The translations under genes were made by a program, and so were the position numbers. Shown one piece after another: positions 42,893-52,119 of a stretch of 64,000 nt of DNA; the first letter of the stretch is position 1, and each line of letters opens with the position of its first letter. The notes below the pieces were generated by a model, which was given only the letters and a program-made list of their open reading frames with translations, was not told where the DNA came from and made no database searches. This DNA is from Terrabacter sp. 28 (lineage in GTDB: Bacteria > Actinomycetota > Actinomycetes > Actinomycetales > Dermatophilaceae): NCBI GenBank assembly GCA_000955875.1, contig JYOE01000002.1, positions 62,001-126,000 on the forward strand, written 5' to 3'.

Positions 42893-43825
42893 TCAGGCGC
42901 CGGCGAGCGCCCGCACGACGTTGCTCGGTGACGGCCGACCGAGCTGACCTGCCATCCACACCGATGTCTCGACGAGGGCGTCGAGGTCGACACCGGTCTC
43001 GACGCCGGCGCCGTGCAGCGCCCAGACGAGGTCCTCGGTGGCGAGGTTGCCGGTGGCCGACTTCGCGTACGGGCAGCCGCCCAGGCCGCCGGCTGCCGCG
43101 TCGACGACCGAGACGCCGTCGCGCAGCGCGGCCATGGTGTTGGCGAGGGCCTGGCCGTAGGTGTCGTGGAAGTGCACCGCGACCCGGTCGGTGCCGATGC
43201 CCCGGGCGTCGAGCGCCTCGAGCAGCCGGTGCACGTGACCGGTGGTGCCGACGCCGATGGTGTCGCCGAGGCTCAGCTCGTGGCAGCCGAGGTCCATGAG
43301 CCGCTCGGCGGTGTCGACGACCTGCTCGACCGGCACCGGTCCCTCCCACGGGTCCCCGAAGCACATCGAGACGTAGGCGCGCACCCACATGTCGTCGGCG
43401 AGCGCGCGCTTGACGACCGGCTCGAACATCGCGTACTGCTCGGCGACGGACCGGTTGAGGTTCTTCTGCGCGAAGGTCTCGGTGGCGGAGCCGAAGATCG
43501 CGATGGCCGTGAGGCCCAGCTCCTCGGCGCGGTCGAGGCCGCGCTCGTTCGGCACGAGAGCGGGCCGGCGGCGGCCGCGGCCGTCTTCGCCGAGCGCCCC
43601 GAGCACCTCCTCGGCGTCGCCCATCTGCGGCACCCACTTCGCCGGCACGAACGAGGTCGTCTCGATGGTGCCGAGCCCGGCCGCCTCGAGCCGCCGGATG
43701 AACTCGACCTTCGTCGCGGCCGGCACGACGGTCTTCTCGTTCTGGAGGCCGTCGCGCGGACCGACCTCGTAGATCGTCACCTTCGTCGGCAGCCCCGTCG
43801 CCGCCTCGACCTGTGGGGATCGCAT
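42893..43825 (-). CDS. Hydroxymethylglutaryl-CoA lyase
   Basis: 310 residues. Cleaves HMG-CoA to acetoacetate and acetyl-CoA in leucine breakdown. Signatures: YEVGPRDGLQNE, HFHDTYGQALAN and AAAGGLGGCPYAKSATGN with the active-site Cys. TIM-barrel length is normal. ATG at 43825. Other leucine-degradation genes are not in the window. Confidence 0.92.
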   Translation of the reverse strand: MRSPQVEAATGLPTKVTIYEVGPRDGLQNEKTVVPAATKVEFIRRLEAAGLGTIETTSFVPAKWVPQMGDAEEVLGALGEDGRGRRRPALVPNERGLDRAEELGLTAIAIFGSATETFAQKNLNRSVAEQYAMFEPVVKRALADDMWVRAYVSMCFGDPWEGPVPVEQVVDTAERLMDLGCHELSLGDTIGVGTTGHVHRLLEALDARGIGTDRVAVHFHDTYGQALANTMAALRDGVSVVDAAAGGLGGCPYAKSATGNLATEDLVWALHGAGVETGVDLDALVETSVWMAGQLGRPSPSNVVRALAGA

Positions 43826-43868
43826 TCGCCCATACTGTCACCACGGCACCCGGCGCCCCTCGACCCCC

Positions 43869-43914
43869 GTTCGATGTGTTCGGGGGTCACCGGTCACCGC
43901 GGAATACATCGAAC
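43869..43914. promoter_or_regulatory. Inverted repeat between HMG-CoA lyase and XPB genes
   Basis: GTTCGATGT (43869-43877) and ACATCGAAC (43906-43914), 9-bp perfect arms, 28 bases apart. A second 8-bp hairpin (GACCCCCG/CGGGGGTC, 43862-43888) overlaps. Candidate operator for the divergent pair; regulator unknown. Confidence 0.45.
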
Positions 43915-43937
43915 CGAGAGCTGGGTTGAGCCTGACG

Positions 43938-45590
43938 ATGAATGACGGACCCCTGATCGTCCAGAGCGACAAGACCCTCCTCCTCGAGGTCGAGCACCCG
44001 CGCGCCGAGGAGGCCCGCCGCGCCATCGCGCCGTTCGCCGAGCTCGAGCGCGCCCCCGAGCACGTGCACACCTACCGCATCACCCCGCTCGGCCTGTGGA
44101 ACGCCCGCGCCGCCGGGCACGACGCCGAGCAGGTCGTCGACGCCCTCATGACCTTCAGCAGGTATGCCGTCCCGCACGCCCTGCTCGTCGACGTGGCCGA
44201 CACGATGGACCGATACGGGCGCCTCACCCTCGAGAAGGAGGGCTTCGCGGACTCCGAGGAGGGCACGCGGCTCGTGCTGCGCACGACCGACCGCCCGGTG
44301 CTCGAGGAGGTGCTGCGGCACAAGAAGATCAAGCCGCTCACCGGCGAGCGCATCGACGACCTCGCCGTCACCGTGCACCCGAGCGAGCGCGGCACTCTCA
44401 AGCAGGAGCTGCTCAAGGTGGGCTGGCCGGCCGAGGACCTCGCCGGCTACGTCGACGGCGAGGCGCACCCCATCGACCTCCAGCAGGACGGGTGGCACCT
44501 GCGGCCCTACCAGCAGCACGCCGTCGACGGCTTCTGGCACGGCGGCTCGGGCGTCGTCGTGCTCCCCTGCGGCGCCGGCAAGACGCTCGTGGGTGCGGGC
44601 GCGATGGCCGCCGCGAAGGCGACGACCCTCATCCTCGTCACCAACACGGTCAGCGCGCGGCAGTGGAAGGACGAGCTGCTGCGCCGCACCACCCTGACGG
44701 AGGACGAGATCGGCGAGTACTCCGGAGCCCGCAAGGAGATCCGCCCCGTCACCATCGCGACCTACCAGGTGCTGACGACGAAGCGGAAGGGCGCGTACGC
44801 CCACCTCGACCTGCTCGACGCGCGCGACTGGGGCCTCGTGGTCTACGACGAGGTGCACCTGCTGCCCGCGCCGATCTTCCGCATGACGGCCGACCTGCAG
44901 GCGCGCCGCCGGCTCGGGCTCACGGCCACGCTCGTGCGCGAGGACGGGCGCGAGGCCGACGTCTTCAGCCTCATCGGCCCGAAGCGCTTCGACGCGCCGT
45001 GGAAGGACATCGAGGCGCAGGGCTACATCGCTCCCGCGGACTGCGTCGAGGTGCGGGTGACCCTCCCCGAGGGTCAGCGGATGGCGTACGCCGTCAGCGA
45101 GCCCGACGAGCGCTACCGCCTCGCGTCGTGCACCGACGCGAAGCTCGGGGTCATCGAGAAGCTCGCCGCCAAGCACGTCGGCGAGCCGACGCTGGTGATC
45201 GGGCAGTACCTCGACCAGCTGCACGAGGTGGCCGAGCGGCTCGGCGCCGACGTCATCACCGGCGAGACCTCCGTCAAGGAGCGCCAGCGGCTCTACGACG
45301 CGTTCCGCACCGGCGAGATCAGCACGCTCGTCGTCAGCAAGGTCGCGAACTTCTCGATCGACCTGCCCGAGGCGAGCGTCGCGATCCAGATCAGCGGCAC
45401 CTTCGGCTCGCGGCAGGAGGAGGCGCAGCGTCTCGGACGGGTGCTGCGCCCCAAGGGCGACGGACGCACCGCGCACTTCTACACGATCGTGAGCCGCGAC
45501 ACCGTCGACGCCGACTTCGCCGCGCACCGCCAGCGCTTCCTCGCGGAGCAGGGGTACGCGTACCGGATCGTCGACGCGGACGACCTCTGA
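43938..45590 (+). CDS. DNA repair helicase XPB
   Basis: 550 residues, superfamily 2. Residues 1-170 form the XPB N-terminal damage-recognition-like region (LTLEKEGFADSEEGT...VLEEVLRHKKI). Helicase motifs: PCGAGKT at 210-216, YDEVH at 303-307, LGLTATLVREDG, and QEEAQRLGRVLRPKGDG with VSKVANFSIDLPEASVAI before it. It unwinds DNA 3' to 5' in repair. ATG at 43938 preferred to TTG at 43926; the ribosome site is weak. Bacterial XPB is scattered outside actinobacteria. The helicase-associated protein upstream is the likely partner. Confidence 0.93.
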   Translation: MNDGPLIVQSDKTLLLEVEHPRAEEARRAIAPFAELERAPEHVHTYRITPLGLWNARAAGHDAEQVVDALMTFSRYAVPHALLVDVADTMDRYGRLTLEKEGFADSEEGTRLVLRTTDRPVLEEVLRHKKIKPLTGERIDDLAVTVHPSERGTLKQELLKVGWPAEDLAGYVDGEAHPIDLQQDGWHLRPYQQHAVDGFWHGGSGVVVLPCGAGKTLVGAGAMAAAKATTLILVTNTVSARQWKDELLRRTTLTEDEIGEYSGARKEIRPVTIATYQVLTTKRKGAYAHLDLLDARDWGLVVYDEVHLLPAPIFRMTADLQARRRLGLTATLVREDGREADVFSLIGPKRFDAPWKDIEAQGYIAPADCVEVRVTLPEGQRMAYAVSEPDERYRLASCTDAKLGVIEKLAAKHVGEPTLVIGQYLDQLHEVAERLGADVITGETSVKERQRLYDAFRTGEISTLVVSKVANFSIDLPEASVAIQISGTFGSRQEEAQRLGRVLRPKGDGRTAHFYTIVSRDTVDADFAAHRQRFLAEQGYAYRIVDADDL

Positions 45591-45613
45591 GCCCGCCGGG
45601 ACCCGGGAGGCTG

Positions 45614-46381
45614 TCAGGCGCGTAGCGCCTCGGCGCCGACGACGACAGCCAGCACGGCGAGGAAGACCGCGAAGGCACGCAGCAGCACCGGCCCGGCGGC
45701 ACGCCCGGACACCCGGCTGCCGAGCCAGGTGCCGAGGCCGGTGCCGAGCGCGAACGTGACGACGAGGTCCCACGGGACGTCGCCGACGCCGCCCCCGAGG
45801 ACCCGGGTCGCCAGCGCGGCCGTCGCGTTGACCGCGATGACGACGAGGCTCGTCGACGTGGCGATGACGACGGGCAGCCGCATGACGAGGGTGAGAGCGG
45901 GCACGGCGACGAAACCGCCGCCCACGCCGAAGAACCCGGTCAGGGCGCCCACGCCGAAGGCCGTCGGCACGAGCTGGGCCAGTGAGACCTCACCGGCGCT
46001 CTCCGCGGACGCCTCCGGTCGCCGCGCGTGCAGCCAGGTGAGCACCCCGACGACGGCGAGCAGCACGGCGAAGCCGGCCAGGAGCACGCGCGGGTCGACG
46101 AGCACCGACGCCCGCGACCCGAGCACCGACCCGCCCAGGCCGAGGCCGCCGAAGACGAGGCCGGTCGTCCAGTCGACCCGGCCGCTGCCGCGCAGGCCGC
46201 CGAGCCCGACCACGGCGCCGAAGAGGACGACGACGAGCGAGATCGTCGTCGCCTCACGCACCGGCTGGTGGAGCAGGTAGACGAGCACCGGCACCGCGAC
46301 GACGGCGCCGCCCCCGCCGAGTGCGCCCATCACGAGCCCGACGAGGAGGCCGAGCAGCGGTGCCAGCAGCAGGACTGTCAT
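45614..46381 (-). CDS. TauE/SafE sulfite exporter family protein
   Basis: 255 residues, about eight membrane segments, two repeated halves with GGGGAVVAVPVLVYLLHQPV and GFFGVGGGFVAVPALTLVMRLP, the duplicated family motif. It moves small sulfur or organic anions. ATG at 46381. Converges on the XPB gene with 23 bases between stops. Its start is 104 bases from the divergent response regulator. Confidence 0.88.
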   Translation of the reverse strand: MTVLLLAPLLGLLVGLVMGALGGGGAVVAVPVLVYLLHQPVREATTISLVVVLFGAVVGLGGLRGSGRVDWTTGLVFGGLGLGGSVLGSRASVLVDPRVLLAGFAVLLAVVGVLTWLHARRPEASAESAGEVSLAQLVPTAFGVGALTGFFGVGGGFVAVPALTLVMRLPVVIATSTSLVVIAVNATAALATRVLGGGVGDVPWDLVVTFALGTGLGTWLGSRVSGRAAGPVLLRAFAVFLAVLAVVVGAEALRA

Positions 46382-46444
46382 CGTCGCCCACGCTAGGCCA
46401 CCGCGATCTCCCACCCCGCGGACGGGTGATCGGCCTGCGCAACT

Positions 46445-46463
46445 CTCCCAGCGAACTCCCAGC
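46445..46463 (+). promoter_or_regulatory. 11-bp spaced direct repeat before the response regulator
   Basis: CTCCCAGC at 46445-46452 and 46456-46463, one helical turn apart, 22 bases before the GTG at 46485. OmpR/PhoB regulators bind such tandem sites, so autoregulation is likely. Confidence 0.55.
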
Positions 46464-46484
46464 AAACACCCTGACACTGGGACC

Positions 46485-47207
46485 GTGGACATTCAGACCG
46501 CACCCGCGCCCGAGGCGCGCCTGCTCGTCGTCGAGGACGAGCCGAACATCCGTGAGCTGCTCGCGACCTCGCTGCGCTTCGCCGGCTTCGAGGTCGAGAC
46601 CGCCGGCGACGGCACCACCGCCCTCGCCATGGCCGCGGAGTCCGAGCCCGACCTCGTCGTCCTCGACGTCATGCTCCCCGACGTCGACGGCTTCGAGGTG
46701 ACCCGCCGGCTGCGCGACCGCGGCCGCCAGCAGCCCATCGTCTTCGTCACGGCACGCGACGCCACCGGCGACAAGATCCAGGGCCTCACCGTGGGCGGCG
46801 ACGACTACGTCACCAAGCCGTTCAGCCTCGAGGAGGTCATCGCCCGCATCCGCGCGGTGCTGCGCCGCACGCGCGGCCAGGTCGACGACGGCGCGACCCT
46901 CAAGTTCCACGACCTCGAGCTCAACGAGGACTCCCACGAGGTGCGGCGCGCCGGCCGGGTCATCGACCTGTCCCCCACCGAGTTCAAGCTGCTGCGCTAC
47001 CTGCTGCTCAACCCGAACCGGGTGCTGTCGAAGCTGCAGATCCTCGACCACGTGTGGGACTACGACTTCCGCGGCGAGTCCGGCATCGTCGAGTCGTACA
47101 TCTCCTACCTGCGCCGCAAGATCGACGCCGACGGGCCGTCACTCATCCACACCAAGCGCGGCGTGGGTTACGTTCTGCGAGTGCCCCCAGAGCCCACCAC
47201 CGCCTGA
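46485..47207 (+). CDS. OmpR/PhoB-family response regulator
   Basis: 240 residues. Receiver domain with acidic pair EDE (18-20), phospho-acceptor Asp61 (VVLDVMLPDVDGF) and Lys in DDYVTKPFSLEE. The C-terminal winged helix reads LSPTEFKLLRYLLLNPNRVL and GYVLRVPPE. GTG at 46485. The sensor kinase follows at 12 bases. With HtrA downstream it resembles MprAB-type envelope-stress systems. Confidence 0.93.
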   Translation: MDIQTAPAPEARLLVVEDEPNIRELLATSLRFAGFEVETAGDGTTALAMAAESEPDLVVLDVMLPDVDGFEVTRRLRDRGRQQPIVFVTARDATGDKIQGLTVGGDDYVTKPFSLEEVIARIRAVLRRTRGQVDDGATLKFHDLELNEDSHEVRRAGRVIDLSPTEFKLLRYLLLNPNRVLSKLQILDHVWDYDFRGESGIVESYISYLRRKIDADGPSLIHTKRGVGYVLRVPPEPTTA

Positions 47208-47219
47208 CCCGGGCCCGAC

Positions 47220-48740
47220 GTGACGTCACGGACGGCCTCCTCGCCCGCGACCGGCCGGCGGTCCCTGTCGCGTCGGCTCGGCGCGGTGTCGCTGCGCTGG
47301 CGCCTGCTCGGCGTCACCCTCGGGCTCATCGCCGTGGCGCTCGCCGTCACCTCGATCGTCGTCAGCGCCCTGCTCCGTGCCTACCTCGTCAACCAGACCG
47401 AGCAGGAGCTGGACGTCTACGCGACGAGCCTGGCGTCCGTCGACCTCGCCGAGCTGCAGCGCACCAGCTCGGGGCTGCCCTCGAACTTCACGGCCATCGC
47501 GTCGGTCATCTCGACGAAAGAGCAGATCGAGCTGGGCCAGGCCACCCTCGAGCCCGCACCGCCCGCCATCCCGGCCGTCACGCCTGACGACCAGAACGTC
47601 ATCAGCAAGTTGCCGTTCCGCGTCGGCTCGCGAGACGGTGAGGGCACCTGGATCGCGGTGGCGAGGTTGAACGACGAGGGCACCGCCGTCGTCGTCGTCG
47701 CGCTCCCGGTGCGCCCGCTCGACGCCACCGTCACCCAGTTCCTCCTGTATGCCGCGGGCATCGGGGCGATCGCGCTGCTGCTCACGGCCCTGCTCGGCTG
47801 GTACCTCGTGCGCCGCACCTTCCGGCCGCTCACCCGCATCGAGGACACCGCCGCCAAGATCGCTGTGGGCGACCTCACCCAGCGCATCGACGTGCCCGAC
47901 ACCGACGACGAGGTCGCCTCGCTCTCCCGGTCGCTCAACGCCATGCTCGCCCGCATCGAGCAGAGCTTCGCCGTGCGCGAGGCGAACGAGGCCAAGATGC
48001 GCCGCTTCATCGCCGACGCCTCGCACGAGCTGCGCACCCCTCTGGCAGCCGTCGGCGGCTACGCCGAGCTCTACCGCCAGGGCGCCTTGCCCACCGCCGA
48101 CGCCGTCACCGGTGCGATGGGCCGCATCGAGTCCGAGGCGACCCGGATGAGTGGCCTCGTCGAGGACCTGCTCACGCTGGCCCGCCTCGACGGCGAGCGC
48201 CCGCTCGAGCTGCAGCCGGTCGACCTCGCGGTGCTCGCGGCAGACGCCGCGCAGGACGCCCGCACCATCGCACCCGGACGCCACATCGTCGCGACCGGCA
48301 TCAACGGCCCGATCGAGCCGACCGAGCTGCGGGCCGACGAGCAGCAGCTGCGCCAGGTCGTGACGAACCTCGTGACCAACGCCCGGGTGCACACGCCCGA
48401 CGGCACACCGATCGAGATCCTCGTCGGCCGGGTCGACGTCGACCACGTCGCGCTCCACGTCCGCGACCACGGTGCCGGCATACCGGTGCAGGACCGCCAG
48501 AACGTCTTCGAGCGCTTCTACCGCGCCGACTGGTCGCGCAGCCGCGGCAAGGGCGGCGGCAACGGGCTGGGGCTCGCCATCGTGCAGGCCATCGTCGCGG
48601 CGCACGGCGGGCGCGTGCGCGTCCAGGAGACCCCCGGCGGGGGCGCGACCATCGTCGTGGAGCTGCCACGCCGGGCCGCCGCAGAGCAGGGCGCGACCGT
48701 GTCGTCGGGCACCCGGCGCCAAGGCACAGCGGATTCTTAG
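47220..48740 (+). CDS. Membrane sensor histidine kinase
   Basis: 506 residues. Two membrane helices (30-52 and 173-195) frame an extracytoplasmic sensor of about 120 residues. HAMP domain near 197-250 (RRTFRPLTRIEDTAAKIAVG), phospho-acceptor His269 in ADASHELRTPLAAVGG, then ATPase motifs N (VVTNLVTNARVHTP), G1 (VRDHGAGIP) and G2 (GKGGGNGLGLAIV). GTG at 47220. Partner of the preceding regulator and probable control of the HtrA gene. Confidence 0.93.
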   Translation: MTSRTASSPATGRRSLSRRLGAVSLRWRLLGVTLGLIAVALAVTSIVVSALLRAYLVNQTEQELDVYATSLASVDLAELQRTSSGLPSNFTAIASVISTKEQIELGQATLEPAPPAIPAVTPDDQNVISKLPFRVGSRDGEGTWIAVARLNDEGTAVVVVALPVRPLDATVTQFLLYAAGIGAIALLLTALLGWYLVRRTFRPLTRIEDTAAKIAVGDLTQRIDVPDTDDEVASLSRSLNAMLARIEQSFAVREANEAKMRRFIADASHELRTPLAAVGGYAELYRQGALPTADAVTGAMGRIESEATRMSGLVEDLLTLARLDGERPLELQPVDLAVLAADAAQDARTIAPGRHIVATGINGPIEPTELRADEQQLRQVVTNLVTNARVHTPDGTPIEILVGRVDVDHVALHVRDHGAGIPVQDRQNVFERFYRADWSRSRGKGGGNGLGLAIVQAIVAAHGGRVRVQETPGGGATIVVELPRRAAAEQGATVSSGTRRQGTADS

Positions 48741-48809
48741 GAACGGCACAACGCGGACCCAAGCTGGGTGGATGTCATGGGAGGCAACAGCCCAGATCGA
48801 GGAGGAGCC

Positions 48810-50102
48810 ATGACCCTGGCACCCGAGGACCGCACGCAGCAGATTCCGCAGGCCGACTACTACAGCCAGGCCGCGCCCACGTCTCCGCCGGCGCCGCCCT
48901 CACCGCCCACGCCGCCTCTCGGCGAGGGCAGCCGCCCCGCCCCGAAGCGGGACCGGCGGCTCGGCCAGACGGTCAGCGTCGCCCTCCTGGCGGCCGTGCT
49001 CGCGAGCGGCGGCACCTACGCCGTCACCCAGCTCGACGGCCAGGGGACGTCGACCACCACGACCCCGTCCGCCACGGCGACGACCAGCACGAACCAGAAC
49101 TCCTCGCCCACCGTGGTGCAGGGCAACGCGACGGCACCCGACTGGGGGGCCGTGGCGGCAGCCGTCGCGCCGAGCGTCGTCAGCATCGACGTGACGACTC
49201 AGCAGAGCTCCGGCGCCGGCTCGGGCGTCGTCTTCGACAAGAGCGGCCACATCCTCACCAACAACCACGTCGTGGAGGGTGCGGGCGGCAACGGTTCGAT
49301 CACCGTGACGCTCAGCGACGGCCGCACCTACGACGCCACGGTCGTCGGCACCGACCCGTCGACCGACCTCGCCGTCATCAAGCTGACGAGCGCGCCGAGC
49401 GACCTGACGCCGATCACCCTTGGAGACTCCGAGTCGCTCAAGGTCGGCGACCCGACCATGGCCGTCGGCAACCCGCTCGGCCTGTCGGGCACCGTGACGA
49501 CCGGCATCGTCTCGGCGCTCAACCGTCCTGTGAGCACCGGCAGCTCGAACGAGTCGCCGTTCGGGCAGCAGTCGTCGGGCAACGAGGTCGTCACGAACGC
49601 CATCCAGACCTCGGCGGCGATCAACCCCGGCAACTCCGGCGGCGCCCTCGTCAACGCCAAGGGCGAGCTCATCGGGATCAACTCCTCGATCGCCTCGCTG
49701 GGCCAGAGCCAGGGCAGCCAGAGCGGCAACATCGGCATCGGCTTCGCGATCCCCGTCAAGGAGGCCAAGTCGATCGCCGACCAGCTGATCAAGAGCGGCA
49801 AGGCGCAGCACGCGTTCCTCGGCGTCAGCACCCGCGACACGACCGTGACCGACGGGGCTGCCAAGCGCGCCGGCGCCCAGGTGGTGGCGGTCACCGGCGG
49901 CACCCCGGCCGCCAACGCCGGCATCAAGACCGGCGACGTCATCATCGCCGTCGACGGTCAGCACGTCGACTCCGCGACGGCCCTCGTCGCGCAGATCCGC
50001 GAGATGACGGCGGGCGAGAAGACGAAGCTGACGATCATCCGCGGCGGCTCCCGCCAGGACGTCGAGGTCACCCTGGCCGTCCGGCCCGACAGCACCAGCT
50101 GA
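48810..50102 (+). CDS. HtrA/DegP-like membrane-anchored serine protease
   Basis: 430 residues. Pro-rich cytoplasmic N-terminus (20-50), one membrane anchor (TVSVALLAAVLASGGTYAV), Thr/Ser linker, trypsin-like domain with His153 (NNHVVEG), Asp186 (STDLAVIK) and Ser276 (NPGNSGGAL), and a C-terminal PDZ domain (AGIKTGDVIIAVDGQHVD). It degrades misfolded envelope proteins. ATG at 48810 with GAGGAGGAG upstream rather than the ATG at 48768. Third gene of the two-component cluster. Confidence 0.93.
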   Translation: MTLAPEDRTQQIPQADYYSQAAPTSPPAPPSPPTPPLGEGSRPAPKRDRRLGQTVSVALLAAVLASGGTYAVTQLDGQGTSTTTTPSATATTSTNQNSSPTVVQGNATAPDWGAVAAAVAPSVVSIDVTTQQSSGAGSGVVFDKSGHILTNNHVVEGAGGNGSITVTLSDGRTYDATVVGTDPSTDLAVIKLTSAPSDLTPITLGDSESLKVGDPTMAVGNPLGLSGTVTTGIVSALNRPVSTGSSNESPFGQQSSGNEVVTNAIQTSAAINPGNSGGALVNAKGELIGINSSIASLGQSQGSQSGNIGIGFAIPVKEAKSIADQLIKSGKAQHAFLGVSTRDTTVTDGAAKRAGAQVVAVTGGTPAANAGIKTGDVIIAVDGQHVDSATALVAQIREMTAGEKTKLTIIRGGSRQDVEVTLAVRPDSTS

Positions 50103-50216
50103 CGCCCCCCGATCCCCGCGCCGGGGACGCGAGAGGGTGTGCACCGCCCCCACGTGACCCCGGGCGAGGCCAACCACCCCGACGCCCCTGAGCACGTATG
50201 CCGTCGGGTCGCCTCC

Positions 50217-50250
50217 GTCGCCGGCCACCACGCTGCCGGTGGCTGGCGAC
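50217..50250. terminator. Hairpin after the htrA-like gene
   Basis: GTCGCCGGCCACC pairs with GGTGGCTGGCGAC (one G-U) around an 8-base loop, 115 bases after the protease stop. Confidence 0.5.
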
Positions 50251-50315
50251 GACGCTGCCCAGCGGCATACGCAGGCGTGGGGCGCGACGATTCGGGGCGC
50301 ACCCGGCCACACGCG

Positions 50316-50321
50316 TACCCT
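50316..50321 (+). promoter_or_regulatory. Leaderless minus-10 box of the SDR gene
   Basis: TACCCT with 6 bases to the GTG at 50328; no ribosome site. Confidence 0.5.
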
Positions 50322-50327
50322 TGCGCG

Positions 50328-51866
50328 GTGAGTGAGACCGAGACCGAGCCCAGCGGGCTCGACGAGCTGGACCCCGCCGCCGTCGTGCGCCTCGACCCCG
50401 AGGACGTCGCGACCGCTGTGCGGGTGCTCGCCCTCGCCCCGTCGCTGGAGCTCGACGACCCCGACTTCGAGACCCTGAAGCGCGCGGCGTCGCTGATGTA
50501 CAAGCGGCTCAAGAAGGACCGGCGCAACGCCAAGACGTGGGCCGAGCGCAAGGCCGACCGGCAGGTCATCGAGTCGACGGCCACCGGGTCGCCGATGCGC
50601 ATCGACGACGAGACCAAGGGAATTCCCTTGGTGTCCAACGCTTCCGGCGCGTTCGCGGGTGAACTGGTCAACCCGCGCGGCTGCTACATCTGCAAGAAGG
50701 ACTACACGCTCGTCGACGCCTTCTACCACTGGCTCTGCCCCGACTGCGCGGCCGCGAGCCACGCCAAGCGCGACCAGCGCACCGACCTCACGGGCAAGCG
50801 CGCCCTGCTCACCGGCGGCCGCGCGAAGATCGGCATGTACATCGCGCTGCGGCTGCTGCGCGACGGCGCCCACACGACGATCACGACGCGCTTCCCCAAG
50901 GACGCGATGCGCCGGTTCGCCTCGATGGACGACTCGGCCGACTGGATCCACCGGCTCAAGATCGTCGGCATCGACCTGCGCGACCCCACGCAGGTCGTCG
51001 CCCTGGCCGACGAGGTGTCCGCCGCCGGACCGCTCGACATCCTCATCAACAACGCCGCCCAGACGGTGCGCCGCTCCCCCGGCGCCTACAGCAACCTCGT
51101 CGAGCTCGAGTCGGCGCCGCTGCCCGACGGCGTGGTGCTTCCCGAGATGGTGACGTTCGACCGCATCAGCGAGGCCCACCCTGCCTCGATCGCCGGCGCG
51201 CTGGAGAACCACGCGGTCGCCCACCACGACGGCGAGAGCGTCGAGCACGCCGTCGCGGCGCAGACCGCGGCGTCGATGACGGCGCTGGCCCTCCAGGCCG
51301 GTCACGCGAGTCTCGAGGCGCACCTCGCCGGCACCGCGGTCGACGCCGGCGGCCTGCTGCCCGACCTGCAGCGCAACAACTCGTGGACGCAGAAGGTCGA
51401 GGAGGTCGACCCGCTCGAGCTGCTCGAGGTCCAGCTGTGCAACTCCACAGCGCCGTTCATCCTCGTGTCACGGCTGCGCCCGGCGATGCGCGCCGCGATC
51501 GCGGGAGGCGCACGACGCGCGTACGTCGTCAACGTCTCGGCGATGGAGGGGCAGTTCTCGCGCCGCTACAAGGGTCCCGGGCACCCGCACACCAACATGG
51601 CCAAGGCCGCCCTCAACATGCTGACCCGCACGAGCGCCGGTGAGATGTTCGAGTCCGACCGCATCCTCATGACCGCGGTCGACACCGGCTGGATCACCGA
51701 CGAGCGGCCCCACGACGAGAAGCTGCGCATCGCGGCGGAGGGCTGGCACGCGCCGCTCGACCTCGTCGACGGTGCCGCGCGCGTCTACGACCCGATCGTG
51801 CGCGGCGAGGCCGGCGAGGACCTCTACGGCTGCTTCGTCAAGGACTACGCGCCCAGCCCGTGGTGA
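50328..51866 (+). CDS. Large SDR-type oxidoreductase with zinc-ribbon insert
   Basis: 512 residues. The N-terminal 130 residues are unusual and carry two CxxC pairs (CYICKKDY, LCPDC) that form a probable zinc ribbon. A Rossmann domain follows with KRALLTGGRAKIGMYIALRL (cofactor loop), LINNAAQTVRRS (NNA motif), NVSAMEGQFSRRYKG and HPHTNMAKAALNM, where Tyr and Lys take the catalytic places. A 100-residue insert separates NNA from the active site. Substrate unknown. Leaderless start. Confidence 0.82.
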   Translation: MSETETEPSGLDELDPAAVVRLDPEDVATAVRVLALAPSLELDDPDFETLKRAASLMYKRLKKDRRNAKTWAERKADRQVIESTATGSPMRIDDETKGIPLVSNASGAFAGELVNPRGCYICKKDYTLVDAFYHWLCPDCAAASHAKRDQRTDLTGKRALLTGGRAKIGMYIALRLLRDGAHTTITTRFPKDAMRRFASMDDSADWIHRLKIVGIDLRDPTQVVALADEVSAAGPLDILINNAAQTVRRSPGAYSNLVELESAPLPDGVVLPEMVTFDRISEAHPASIAGALENHAVAHHDGESVEHAVAAQTAASMTALALQAGHASLEAHLAGTAVDAGGLLPDLQRNNSWTQKVEEVDPLELLEVQLCNSTAPFILVSRLRPAMRAAIAGGARRAYVVNVSAMEGQFSRRYKGPGHPHTNMAKAALNMLTRTSAGEMFESDRILMTAVDTGWITDERPHDEKLRIAAEGWHAPLDLVDGAARVYDPIVRGEAGEDLYGCFVKDYAPSPW

Positions 51867-52071
51867 CCCTGTCGGGCTCGTGGCCGGCCGACCTCGCTGG
51901 CCGCGGCCGCAGCGGCTCGCTGCGCTCGACGTTCCCTCCTCGCCCCGAAGAAGTGGCACGCCTTTCCTCGGCTCGTTCCGGGACAGAGTGGGACCCGCTG
52001 GGTACAGGCATCGCAGGGCGTCGGGTCAAAAAGCGGCTCGGCGCCCGTCCTCGTGGATCACCGACTGCCCA

Positions 52072-52118
52072 GGTCGTGGGGGTTCTGCGGCGGCAGGTGC
52101 CGCAGAACCTCCACGACC
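52072..52118. terminator. 20-bp terminator hairpin between convergent genes
   Basis: GGTCGTGGGGGTTCTGCGGC pairs with the strand at 52099-52118 at 19 positions plus one G-U, loop GGCAGGT. It lies directly after the acetyltransferase stop (52120) and 205 bases after the SDR stop. Confidence 0.8.
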
Positions 52119-52119
52119 G

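Noticed and set aside
43869..43914. Possible SOS (LexA) box before the XPB gene
   Set aside because: The half-sites GTTCG and CGAAC are in the opposite order and 28 bases apart, unlike the actinobacterial CGAAC-n4-GTTCG box.
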